15,520 bases of DNA from positions 1 through 15,520 of the forward strand of contig CAMDSG010000025.1 in NCBI GenBank assembly GCA_945907055.1. The letters are read 5' to 3'. Of this stretch, positions 1 through 6,984 are shown piece by piece. Every line of letters begins with the position of its first letter. The first letter of the stretch is position 1. Below the pieces are notes generated by a model. That model did no database searches. It was given only the letters and a program-made list of their open reading frames with translations, and was not told where the DNA came from. The DNA is from Bifidobacterium breve (GTDB taxonomy: Bacteria; Actinomycetota; Acidimicrobiia; IMCC26256). Position numbers and translations under genes: made by a program.

Positions 1-591
1 GGCGAGGAGGCTCATGGTGGGCCAGCTACGGTGAAGGCCTCTCGCGACTCGATCGTCATTGATGAGGATTACAACGAGGTAGTGCCTGGATCTGGGGATG
101 TTGGGCGCATTGCTCGTACCGGAAATATCCCTCTCGGGTACTACAAGGATCCTGAGCGCACGGCGCTCGTATTCCCAGTCGTTAATGGTCGTCGATACTC
201 GGTCCCGGGTGATTTCGCGAAGGTTGAAGAGGACGGCCAGATCACACTCCTTGGTCGCGGCTCCATCATGATTAATACTGGCGGGGAGAAGGTCTACCCC
301 GAGGAGGTTGAGGGCGCGCTTAAGGCTCACCCTTCCGTGTTTGATTGCCTTGTTGTCGGTGTCCCCGATGAGCGATGGGGAGAGGCAGTCGCAGCGGTAG
401 TTCAGTTCCGCATTGGTACTAGCGCCACCCTTGAGGAGTTGGCTGCTCACTGTAGAGAACATGTCGCTGGGTACAAGATTCCCAAGCGCCTCTATCTCAC
501 AGATGCAATTGTGCGCGCTCCTAGTGGCAAGCCTGATTATCCGTGGGCCAAGCAGTTTGCGCTTAAGGCAGCCGAGGGCGAGAAGGCGTAG
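1..591 (+). CDS. Acyl-CoA synthetase (AMP-forming), C-terminal part; 5' end outside window
   Basis: This is the last 196 residues of an adenylate-forming fatty/branched acyl-CoA ligase, which activates a carboxylic acid with ATP and CoA to acyl-CoA and AMP. The open frame runs into the window at base 1, so the start is missing; the GTG at 31 is internal. Visible, numbered from the window edge: the YSVPGD motif with the ribose-binding Asp (D71), the hinge LLGRGS (R86), the INTGGEKVYPEE block (92-102), and the adenylation Lys in PSGKPDY (K177). The wording of these motifs resembles the FadD-like group that includes mycobacterial FadD19, a steroid side-chain ligase, from memory rather than by a search. 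The adenylate cyclase gene follows after 11 bp on the same strand, so the two are probably co-transcribed. The family is certain; substrate specificity is not. Confidence 0.93.
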   Translation, partial: GEEAHGGPATVKASRDSIVIDEDYNEVVPGSGDVGRIARTGNIPLGYYKDPERTALVFPVVNGRRYSVPGDFAKVEEDGQITLLGRGSIMINTGGEKVYPEEVEGALKAHPSVFDCLVVGVPDERWGEAVAAVVQFRIGTSATLEELAAHCREHVAGYKIPKRLYLTDAIVRAPSGKPDYPWAKQFALKAAEGEKA

Positions 592-602
592 GGTCAAGGA
601 TC

Positions 603-1706
603 GTGGATCCTGCTGAGTTCGAGGCCGCTGGCCTATACGACCCAACGTCGCCTGATGCACGTGAGCGTCTAGCGCTCCTCAAGTGGCTCACGGATAGGGG
701 ATTTACCGCCGTAGAGATCGCTGAGGCAGATGCAGACCCTGGTTTGCCGCTGGAGGCATTGGCGAGTCAGCAGGCGGTTCGCCAAGGACAAATTCATTCG
801 CGAAGAGAGAGCGCTCGCTTGTTGGGGCTTAGTGATGCTGCCCTTGAGCGCATGCTTTTAGCCTCGGGTTACCCAAATGGAGACTTGGATGAGGCAGCCC
901 TTACAGATATGGATATCACCGCGCTTAGTTCATTTGTTACGGCAAATGAGATTTTCGGCGAGGAGCCAATTGAGCAGTTCGCCCGTGTTATCTCTGCGGC
1001 TGCAGCGAAGGTAGCGGAGGCAGCGACCTCGCTTTTTCTTGCAGAGGTTGAGCAGCCACTTATTGATGACGAAGCATCGCCGGTTGTGTTGGCCCAGGCA
1101 AATCTCGCAGCTGTTTATTCCTTGGACACACTTCCTATCGTGATGGAGGCCCTTCTGCGTAGTCAGGTAGAGATTGCAAATCGACGCGCTCGCCTTGCCC
1201 GGCAGGAATCCGGTGAAGCAATGGTGGCGATTGGATTCATTGACCTTGTTGGGTTTACTCCGCTATCGCGTCGGCTCGATGATGCGGAGCTCTCTAAGGT
1301 GTTGGATGGTTTTGAGAGTCGCGCGTCAGATATCGCAACTGCGCATGATGGACGCGTTGTTAAACACATCGGCGATGAGGTCATGTTCGTTGTAGTGGAC
1401 CCGAATGCCGCCTGCGAGATTGCTCTTGAGATAGTCGACGCGGTTCGAGGACTAGGTAGGGGAGTGCGCCCAAGCGGATCGGTTACCTATGGGCCAGTGT
1501 TGTCTCGCGCCGGCGACTATTACGGTTCAGTCGTCAATCTCGCATCACGCGTTGCTGACATGGCAGTGCCTTACGAGATACTTGTCACCGAAGAGTTGGT
1601 AAACGCTGCAGAGAAGTGGTCAATGAACTTCGTCCCCGCCGGTCGCCGAATGCTAAAAGGTTTCGAAGAGCCTGTAAGTCTCTGGGAACTACACCGCGCC
1701 GAGTGA
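603..1706 (+). CDS. Class III adenylate cyclase with N-terminal regulatory domain (Rv1264-like)
   Basis: A 367-residue predicted soluble enzyme making cAMP from ATP. Residues ~15-190 resemble the alpha-helical autoinhibitory domain of mycobacterial Rv1264/Rv2212 (Ad_Cy_reg), which makes Rv1264 pH-sensitive. Residues ~205-365 form the catalytic domain. All canonical residues are present: metal-binding D214 (FIDLVGFT) and D258 (HIGDEVMF), adenine-selecting K254 and D305 (SRAGDYYG), and transition-state N312 and R316 (VNLASR). A Lys/Asp pair at the base-selecting positions indicates ATP rather than GTP. No membrane segment is seen. The GTG start at 603 lies 11 bp after the acyl-CoA synthetase stop; AAGGA stands only 2 nt before it, so the ribosome site is weak and the gene may depend on translational coupling. 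The 3' end converges on the racemase gene with only 19 bp between stops. The pH response is inferred from the family. Confidence 0.93.
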   Translation: MDPAEFEAAGLYDPTSPDARERLALLKWLTDRGFTAVEIAEADADPGLPLEALASQQAVRQGQIHSRRESARLLGLSDAALERMLLASGYPNGDLDEAALTDMDITALSSFVTANEIFGEEPIEQFARVISAAAAKVAEAATSLFLAEVEQPLIDDEASPVVLAQANLAAVYSLDTLPIVMEALLRSQVEIANRRARLARQESGEAMVAIGFIDLVGFTPLSRRLDDAELSKVLDGFESRASDIATAHDGRVVKHIGDEVMFVVVDPNAACEIALEIVDAVRGLGRGVRPSGSVTYGPVLSRAGDYYGSVVNLASRVADMAVPYEILVTEELVNAAEKWSMNFVPAGRRMLKGFEEPVSLWELHRAE

Positions 1707-1725
1707 CCCCCGCATGCCGTCAGAA

Positions 1726-2880
1726 CTAGGCGAGGGTTCCGTTCGCTAATAGGCGGATTACCTCATCGGTAGGTAGACCCCACTTGGTGAGTACCTCCCG
1801 CGTGTCCTTTCCGGGAACTACAGGGGTGCGAAGAATCTCGCCAGGTGTGCGGCTAAAGCGCGGTGCCGGTGCAGGCTGCGGAGCGCCTTCTACCTCTACA
1901 AAAGTTGAGCGAGCCACATTGTGGGGATGCTTGCGAGCCTCGTTCATAGTGAGAACTGGAGCAAAGCAGACCTCGTGCCCTGCGAAGAACTCGCCCCATG
2001 CATCGCGCGAGCGCGTCGCAAAGATCTCAGCCAGAGATGCCTTCCACTCAGGCCAGCGCCCCTGCTCCATCTGCGTATTCACATCGAGATCGATTCCGAG
2101 TGGGGTCATCAACGAGACGAACTCTGCATAAAACTTAGGTTCGTACGCTGCAATCGATATCCAGCCTTTATCAGAGGTCTCGTAGACGCCGTAGAAGTGA
2201 GCACCTCCGTCGAGCATGTTGGTTCCACGCTCATCTGACCAGAACCCCATTGCGGACATGCCGACAAATGTGCTCATGAGCATTGCTGAGCCGTCGACCA
2301 TCGCTGCATCTACAACTTGGCCACGCCCCGAAGTTGCCCTCTCAAGCAGCGCAGCGAGAACACCAAACGCGAGTAGTAGTCCTCCGCCCCCAAAGTCGCC
2401 TATGAGGTTGATCGGTGGTACCGGAGGGCCGCCCTCGGTGCCGATGTGCGCGAGTACTCCAGCGAGCGCAATGTAGTTGATGTCGTGCCCCGGCTCCTGC
2501 GACATCGGGCCATCTTGACCCCAGCCAGTCATTCGGCCGTATACGACTCGAGGGTTTCTATTAGCCACATCATCTGGCCCAACACCTAGGCGCTCTGCAA
2601 CGCCAGGCCTAAATCCCTCGAGGATCACATCGGCGTGCTCGCATAGTCGCAGAACAGTCTCCGCTGCCTCTGGGTGTTTGAGATCTATCCCGGCTGAGAG
2701 GCGGTTTCGGTCAAGGCTGGCGAACGGGGAGGCTGGGAAGGTTCCAGAGCCTCTCGCTACGTCCGTTGCGCGGTCGAGGCGCAGTACCTCGGCGCCCAGA
2801 TCTGCGAGTGCCATGCCAGCGAATTGGAGTGGACCAATGTTGGGTAACTCAATTACGCGAATTCCAGATAGCGGGCCCAT
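1726..2880 (-). CDS. mcr: 2-methylacyl-CoA racemase (CaiB/BaiF, class III CoA-transferase family)
   Basis: A 384-residue member of the CaiB/BaiF family, best read as alpha-methylacyl-CoA racemase, which interconverts (2R)- and (2S)-2-methylacyl-CoA so that branched chains such as sterol or pristanoyl side chains can enter beta-oxidation. The catalytic residues known for M. tuberculosis MCR (His126, Asp156, Glu241) are found here as H132 (EPGHDINY), D162 (NLIGDFGG) and E247 (AYEPKFY), all with the same +6 offset. This favours racemase over formyl-CoA-transferase-type relatives, which use an N-terminal Asp nucleophile. The length is normal for the family (about 360-385). The start is supported by AAGGAG 8 nt upstream. 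It is the last gene of the minus-strand cluster, 31 bp after the third amidohydrolase-like gene. No defects are seen. Confidence 0.93.
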   Translation of the reverse strand: MGPLSGIRVIELPNIGPLQFAGMALADLGAEVLRLDRATDVARGSGTFPASPFASLDRNRLSAGIDLKHPEAAETVLRLCEHADVILEGFRPGVAERLGVGPDDVANRNPRVVYGRMTGWGQDGPMSQEPGHDINYIALAGVLAHIGTEGGPPVPPINLIGDFGGGGLLLAFGVLAALLERATSGRGQVVDAAMVDGSAMLMSTFVGMSAMGFWSDERGTNMLDGGAHFYGVYETSDKGWISIAAYEPKFYAEFVSLMTPLGIDLDVNTQMEQGRWPEWKASLAEIFATRSRDAWGEFFAGHEVCFAPVLTMNEARKHPHNVARSTFVEVEGAPQPAPAPRFSRTPGEILRTPVVPGKDTREVLTKWGLPTDEVIRLLANGTLA

Positions 2881-2888
2881 AGAGCACT

Positions 2889-2894
2889 CTCCTT
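2889..2894 (-). promoter_or_regulatory. Ribosome binding site of the 2-methylacyl-CoA racemase gene
   Basis: Read on the minus strand the sequence is AAGGAG, with an 8-nt spacer to the ATG at 2880. It fixes that start and lies in the 31-bp gap after the preceding amidohydrolase-like gene. Confidence 0.75.
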
Positions 2895-2911
2895 GGTTCT
2901 TCTAAATCAAA

Positions 2912-3841
2912 TTAGATATCTAGGTTAAAGACGCGCGCAGCGTTCTCTCTTAGAAACTTGGGCCAGACGTGATCACGAAATGGCACATCTGGTAATTCAC
3001 TAAAGATTCGTTGGTATGAGAGCCCGGCTGGGAAGTAGCCACTCCAGATAATTTTGTCGGCACCGCGTGTATTTGCGTAGTCAATGATTTCTCTCGGGTA
3101 GTACTTAGGGGCGAATGCAGTAGTGGAGTAGTAGAGGTTTGGCCACTTAAGCATCAACTTCACTGCGAGATCTGCCCAAGGCTCGGCTCCATGACGCATG
3201 ACAAATGTGAGCTCAGGGAAGAACCAACAGATCTCATCTATTAGGGCTACATCTTGAACCCCGAATGGGATTCTCGGCCCTGGTACTCCAACCGTAGAGC
3301 AGAAAGGAATCCCTAACTCAACACACTTTGCATAGATCGGGTAGAACTTTTTGTCGTTGAGCGGCACCTGCGGGGTTAGTCCGGCGGGGAATGCTCCAAC
3401 AGCCTTGAGGCCAAACTCGTCGTTGAATCGAACGATCCTTCGAACTGCATCCATGCCTTCGTTTGGGTCAACATTGATCTGTGCAGCGAATCGGCCCGGG
3501 TGTTGCCGTACTGCTTCTGCAGCGGCCTCGTCGTCGACATTTACAATTGCGTGGTGAATTCCAACGGCCTCTAACTCAGCGCAGAGCATGTCCACCGGGT
3601 CGGTCATATCATCGGCCTCCCACTTCGGGGCCGCTTTGAACATATAACCCGCGGGGAACTCAAGCCCGCCGCTGCCCTCTTTACTCTCAGAGTCATGGGT
3701 TCCTCTGCGAATGAATTCATAGAAGGCGAACATCTCTTCACGTGATTTCGGGACGCCAACCGCGGTATCTACAACACCCCCAGCGAGTGCTGCGGCAAAC
3801 GCTTTATTTACACCTTTAGGGTTATCGACTCCACTAGCCAT
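2912..3841 (-). CDS. Amidohydrolase-2 family protein, paralog A (metal ligands mostly lost)
   Basis: A 309-residue protein of the amidohydrolase-2 (COG2159/ACMSD-like TIM barrel) fold. Function unknown. Fold markers present are the strand-1 segment GGVVDTAVG (21-29), a VDPNEGMDAVR block (124-134), VGVPGPR (184-190), VMRHGAEPW (214-222), and PREIIDYANTRGADKIIWSGYFP near the C-terminus. At canonical ligand positions the strand-1 HxH is replaced by A27 and G29, the strand-5 His by T183, and the catalytic strand-8 Asp by Y269. Only the RHG His (H217) remains. A classical metal-dependent hydrolase or decarboxylase mechanism is therefore unlikely. It has about 13 more N-terminal residues than paralog B. 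Its ATG starts one base after paralog B's stop, so translation is probably coupled. It clusters with acyl-CoA metabolism genes; a role there is inference. Confidence 0.85.
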   Translation of the reverse strand: MASGVDNPKGVNKAFAAALAGGVVDTAVGVPKSREEMFAFYEFIRRGTHDSESKEGSGGLEFPAGYMFKAAPKWEADDMTDPVDMLCAELEAVGIHHAIVNVDDEAAAEAVRQHPGRFAAQINVDPNEGMDAVRRIVRFNDEFGLKAVGAFPAGLTPQVPLNDKKFYPIYAKCVELGIPFCSTVGVPGPRIPFGVQDVALIDEICWFFPELTFVMRHGAEPWADLAVKLMLKWPNLYYSTTAFAPKYYPREIIDYANTRGADKIIWSGYFPAGLSYQRIFSELPDVPFRDHVWPKFLRENAARVFNLDI

Positions 3842-3842
3842 C

Positions 3843-4733
3843 TCAGAGATCTATTCCTAGAACTCGCAGTGCATTCTCCCTCAGGAACTTCGGCCATACG
3901 TGGTCACGAAAAGGCACATCGGGCATCTCAGCGAAGATGCGCTCGAGGCTGAGCCCCATTGGGTAATAACCCGCGTAGATAATCTTGTCGGCACCGCGTG
4001 TATTCGCGTAGTCAATGATCTCTCTCGGGTAATGCTTGGGGGCAAATGCGCTAGTGGAGTAGTAGAGGTTCGGCCACTTGAGCATCAACTTCACAGCGAG
4101 ATCAACCCAAGGCTCTCCACCATGACGCATCACGAGTTTGAGTTCAGGGAAGAACCAGCAGACCTCATCGACATGGGCAACGTCTTGGCATGCCATTGGC
4201 ACACGAGGCCCAGGTACTCCCACGTTTACAAAGACAGGGATGTTTAACTCAACGCACTTCGCATAGAGCGGGTACATCTTCTTGTCGTTGATGTCGACCT
4301 GAGGAACGAGCCCTGCCGGAAATACCTGAGCCGAGCGCGCACCGAACTCGTGATACGCGCGCTCAAGGTGACGCACTCCGTCCATGCCAGAGTTCGGGTC
4401 GATTGAGCAACCGCCAACAAAGCGGTTTGGGTGGTCTGCTACTGCTTGGCGAGCAACCGGATTGGAGCCAACGTTTAGGAGTCCCCACTTAACGTGGAAT
4501 AGATCCATCTCGGCAACGAGGAGTGCCACGGGGTCCTCAATCGAGTCAAAGTCTGGAACGTCTTTGAACATGTACTGCGCCGGAAAGGTGAACTGTTCGC
4601 GCGCCTCTTTGTCGAGGATCTGACTAGCGAACTTGTCGTAGTGATCTCGCTTGCGATCCGCGGCAGTTGCCGGGATGCCGATCATTGTGTCGACGACACC
4701 ACCGCGCCATGCCTCAAAGTATGCATCACTCAT
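3843..4733 (-). CDS. Amidohydrolase-2 family protein, paralog B (metal ligands mostly lost)
   Basis: A 296-residue paralog of its two neighbours. I place the start at the ATG at 4733, giving an N-terminus MSDAYFEAWRGGVVDTMIG that aligns with paralog A. A longer in-frame start at 4829 would add 32 unconserved residues lying inside paralog C. The chosen start overlaps paralog C's stop by 8 bp (ATGAGTGA), a typical coupling arrangement; GGAAGG lies 12 nt upstream. The superfamily metal ligands are again absent: M17 and G19 replace HxH, N170 replaces the strand-5 His, and Y256 replaces the strand-8 Asp; H204 of RHGGEPW is kept. The C-terminal ~120 residues (DEVCWFFPE, LMLKWPNLYYST, PREIIDYANTRGA, FRDHVWPKFL) are nearly identical in all three paralogs, while the N-terminal ~100 diverge. 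Function is unknown; no reaction can be assigned. Confidence 0.85.
   Translation of the reverse strand: MSDAYFEAWRGGVVDTMIGIPATAADRKRDHYDKFASQILDKEAREQFTFPAQYMFKDVPDFDSIEDPVALLVAEMDLFHVKWGLLNVGSNPVARQAVADHPNRFVGGCSIDPNSGMDGVRHLERAYHEFGARSAQVFPAGLVPQVDINDKKMYPLYAKCVELNIPVFVNVGVPGPRVPMACQDVAHVDEVCWFFPELKLVMRHGGEPWVDLAVKLMLKWPNLYYSTSAFAPKHYPREIIDYANTRGADKIIYAGYYPMGLSLERIFAEMPDVPFRDHVWPKFLRENALRVLGIDL
4042..4094. repeat. 53-bp direct repeat, copy in paralog B
   Basis: This tract is base-for-base identical to 4925-4977 in paralog C, including all third codon positions (it encodes the KLMLKWPNLYYSTSAF region). The matching stretch in paralog A (3111-3163) differs at 5 of 53 bases. It suggests recent duplication or gene conversion within the array. 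Confidence 0.8.
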
Positions 4734-5601
4734 CGAGTTTAAAGACCTTCCGTGCGTTCTCGTGTAGAAACTTTGGCCAGACGTGGTCGCGGAACCCGAC
4801 TCCGGGCAACTCCTCGAAGATTCGATCAAGGCTTAGCCCCATGGGGAAGTAACCGGCATACATAATTTTCTCGGCTCCTCGCGTGTTGGCGTAATCAATG
4901 ATCTCTCTCGGGTAGAACTTAGGCGCAAATGCGCTAGTGGAGTAGTAGAGGTTCGGCCACTTGAGCATCAACTTCACCGCAAGGTCAGCCCATGGTTCGC
5001 ATCCATGGCGTGTAACGAATTTAAGGTCAGGGAAGAACCAGCAGACCTCATCGATGAGGGCTACATCTTGAACAGCGAATGGAACCCGCGGGCCGGGAAT
5101 ACCAGCGCATACGCAGATTGGGATATCGAGCTCAACGCACTTGGCGTAAATCGGGTAGAACTTCTTGTCGTTGATAGGAACTTGGGGATTTAGTCCGGCC
5201 GGGAAAGCAGTCGCTGCTTTGACGCCGAGAGTCTTCACGGCATACTCGAGTTCCCGAACGCCCTCCATGCCCTTATTAGGGTCAACCTCGAAGGACCCGA
5301 AGAAGCGATCTGGGTACAGGCGCAGAGCCTCTAGTGAGTCTTCTGCATCCGCCGATACTCCGAGCATTCCCTTTGCAATCCCGTGATGATCCATCTGCTC
5401 GATGAGGTAACCGATCGGATCCTCCACGACCCCTAGATGCGGGACGTGCTTAAACATGTACTGGGCCGGGAACTCGAACTCCTCGAGGCTCTCGTGATCG
5501 TGGAGTTGACTGCGCAGGAAGTCGTACCAGTGCTTTGGGTCACCCTTGGGGGGTAACGCAATCATGAGGTCGATAGCGCTAGGGGAGGATGGCATTGGCA
5601 T
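4726..5601 (-). CDS. Amidohydrolase-2 family protein, paralog C (metal ligands mostly lost)
   Basis: A 291-residue protein, the first gene of the minus-strand cluster. The frame stays open to 5787, but the upstream part is low-conservation sequence overlapping the divergent gene's start, so I choose the ATG at 5601 (MPMPSSPSAIDLMIALP); the ATG at 5595 is equally possible. No Shine-Dalgarno sequence is visible, so a leaderless or short-leader mRNA is possible. Ligand positions: strand-1 HxH is M13/A15, the strand-5 His is C165, the strand-8 Asp is Y251, and H199 of RHGCEPW is retained. Other landmarks are EFEFPAQYMF (41-50), VDPNKGMEGVR (107-116) and PREIIDYANTRGA (231-243). It shares a 53-bp identical DNA tract with paralog B. 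Function is unknown; co-location with racemase and dehydrogenase genes suggests acyl-CoA-related work, which is inference. Confidence 0.85.
   Translation of the reverse strand: MPMPSSPSAIDLMIALPPKGDPKHWYDFLRSQLHDHESLEEFEFPAQYMFKHVPHLGVVEDPIGYLIEQMDHHGIAKGMLGVSADAEDSLEALRLYPDRFFGSFEVDPNKGMEGVRELEYAVKTLGVKAATAFPAGLNPQVPINDKKFYPIYAKCVELDIPICVCAGIPGPRVPFAVQDVALIDEVCWFFPDLKFVTRHGCEPWADLAVKLMLKWPNLYYSTSAFAPKFYPREIIDYANTRGAEKIMYAGYFPMGLSLDRIFEELPGVGFRDHVWPKFLHENARKVFKLDE
4925..4977. repeat. 53-bp direct repeat, copy in paralog C
   Basis: Identical partner of 4042-4094, in the same direction and at the homologous position of the neighbouring paralog. Confidence 0.8.
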
Positions 5602-5763
5602 AAGAGTGTGACGGTATCGCGCGCAGCCACTATTTCCACGATGCCTCTGCTCAATTACGCAGGCACCCGGCTCGCAAGTAAGAAGCCCTCGCCGATAGCC
5701 TGCCACCTGACCCTGTTGGCCTGTCGTTATAGGACCAGCCACCTTTGCCCTGAGAGGACCCAA
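5602..5763. promoter_or_regulatory. Divergent intergenic region between amidohydrolase-like cluster and acyl-CoA dehydrogenase
   Basis: This 162-bp space lies between two divergent starts and must carry promoters for both units. I cannot place convincing -35/-10 pairs. It holds an imperfect inverted repeat, TGGCCT (5717-5722) and AGGACCA (5731-5737), flanking GTCGTTAT, which could be an operator for a TetR-like regulator. On the minus strand TACCGT lies 9 nt before the paralog C ATG, compatible with a leaderless -10 element. Both assignments are weak. Confidence 0.4.
5753..5758 (+). promoter_or_regulatory. Ribosome binding site of the acyl-CoA dehydrogenase gene
   Basis: AGAGGA with a 5-nt spacer to the ATG at 5764. 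It decides against the longer in-frame start at 5608, whose extra 52 residues do not look like dehydrogenase sequence. Confidence 0.7.
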
Positions 5764-6981
5764 ATGTACGAGTGGAGCGAAGAGCACAAGATGATCCGCG
5801 ATGCGGTTCGCCAGTTCATCGAGGCAGAGGTTCGCCCTCTTCGTGACGAGCTTGAGTTTGGAGATACCCCTCCATACGACGTGATTCGGTCTTTCTACCG
5901 CACGTTTGGAATGGATCAGATGGCGCGCGACTCCTTCTCTCGCCGCATTAAACGAGACAAAGAGGTGGAGGCGGGAACAGCAGCACCGCTTGAGGGCAGA
6001 GAGGCTGCCGGTAACAACGCGGGTATGACCCTCATCCCGATAATTGAACTCTGCAGATGCTCGCCAGGTCTTGTCACTGCAATGGGCGTTAGCACCGGGC
6101 TTGGTGCTGGCACCATCATGAGTCGCGGAACAGTGCGACAGAAAGAGCGTTGGGCGCTAGATCTCCTCACCTTTGAGAAGGTCGGTGCATGGGCAATCAC
6201 TGAGCCCGACTCAGGCTCTGATGCCTTTGGCAGAATGCAGTCGACGGCGCGTCGTGATGGCGATGAGTACCTCCTCAATGGGTCGAAGACATTTATTACA
6301 AATGGCCCATATGCGGATACGACTGTATTTATCTGCAAACTCGATGAAGGCAACCCGCCTTCTGAGCGCAAGATCCTCTCCTTCGTACTCGATAAAGGTA
6401 TGGAAGGTTTCGAGCAGACCAAGCCAATGCGCAAGATGGGGATGCACTCCTCACCAACGGGAATGCTCTTTCTCTCAGATGTACGCGTAGGGAAGGATCG
6501 CCTCCTTGGTGAGACTGAGGATGTTCCTTACCGTGAGGGAGCCAAGCAGGCCTTCTCCATTGAGCGTGTTGGTGTTGCGGCAATGGCACTTGGAATTGTT
6601 GATCGCTGCCTCGAGCTAAGCATCGCCTACGCAAAGGAGTGTGTGCGCTTCGGTAAGCCGATCGGGGAGCATCAGCTCATTCAGGACAAGTTGGCCCGAA
6701 TGGAGATGGCGAGATTCAACCTGGAGAATATGGTTTTCCGTAGCATCGAGAAAGCTGCAGTCGGAGTTGGTCTTGAACTCGCTGAGGCATCTGTTATGAA
6801 GCTCTACTCTGCCCGAGCCGCCATGGAGGTAGCCCTAGAGGCGGTGCAGTTGCACGGTGGTAACGGGTATATGGCTGAGTACGAGGTAGAGCAGTTGGCG
6901 CGTGACGCCAAGGTGCTCCAGATCTACGCCGGTACCGACGAGATCCAGATCTCCCAGATTGCACGCTCTTTGCTGAGTTAA
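5764..6981 (+). CDS. Acyl-CoA dehydrogenase (isovaleryl/LCAD-type catalytic base)
   Basis: A 405-residue FAD-dependent acyl-CoA dehydrogenase, which introduces the alpha-beta double bond in acyl-CoA thioesters. Visible parts are the N-terminal helical domain (from YEWSEEHKMIRD), the flavin-side motif WAITEPDSGSDA (143-154), GSKTFITNG (173-181), the RFGKPIGEHQLIQ helix (295-307), the QLHGGNGY signature (362-369) and IYAGTDEIQ (387-395). The MCAD catalytic Glu position is Ala (A389), whereas E267 (AFSIERVG) sits where isovaleryl- and long-chain dehydrogenases carry their base. This predicts activity on branched or longer substrates. Residues ~57-82 are a charged stretch (SFSRRIKRDKEVEAG onward) in place of the usual PxxYGGxG segment, which is unusual. 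It is divergent from the minus-strand cluster and followed by a strong hairpin, so it is probably monocistronic. Confidence 0.93.
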   Translation: MYEWSEEHKMIRDAVRQFIEAEVRPLRDELEFGDTPPYDVIRSFYRTFGMDQMARDSFSRRIKRDKEVEAGTAAPLEGREAAGNNAGMTLIPIIELCRCSPGLVTAMGVSTGLGAGTIMSRGTVRQKERWALDLLTFEKVGAWAITEPDSGSDAFGRMQSTARRDGDEYLLNGSKTFITNGPYADTTVFICKLDEGNPPSERKILSFVLDKGMEGFEQTKPMRKMGMHSSPTGMLFLSDVRVGKDRLLGETEDVPYREGAKQAFSIERVGVAAMALGIVDRCLELSIAYAKECVRFGKPIGEHQLIQDKLARMEMARFNLENMVFRSIEKAAVGVGLELAEASVMKLYSARAAMEVALEAVQLHGGNGYMAEYEVEQLARDAKVLQIYAGTDEIQISQIARSLLS

Positions 6982-6984
6982 ATA

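Noticed and set aside
1707..1725. Bidirectional terminator between the convergent cyclase and racemase genes
   Set aside because: Only 19 bp separate the stops and no convincing stem-loop is visible.
4734..4829. N-terminal extension of paralog B from an ATG at 4829
   Set aside because: It lies entirely inside the conserved 3' end of paralog C in another frame and has no similarity to the other paralogs' N-termini.
2912..5601. Pseudogenes (decayed amidohydrolases)
   Set aside because: All three frames are open and full length, and the same substitutions occur in each with strong conservation around them.
5608..5763. Upstream start for the acyl-CoA dehydrogenase at 5608
   Set aside because: The extra 52 residues are not dehydrogenase-like, and a good ribosome site supports 5764.
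5602..5787. Long N-terminal extension of paralog C from an ATG at 5787
   Set aside because: It would overlap the start of the divergent dehydrogenase and encodes Cys/Arg-rich sequence unlike the family.
5916..6434. 172-codon minus-strand open frame opposite the acyl-CoA dehydrogenase
   Set aside because: It is a shadow of the real gene; composition is Ser/Arg/Pro-rich and no ribosome site is evident.
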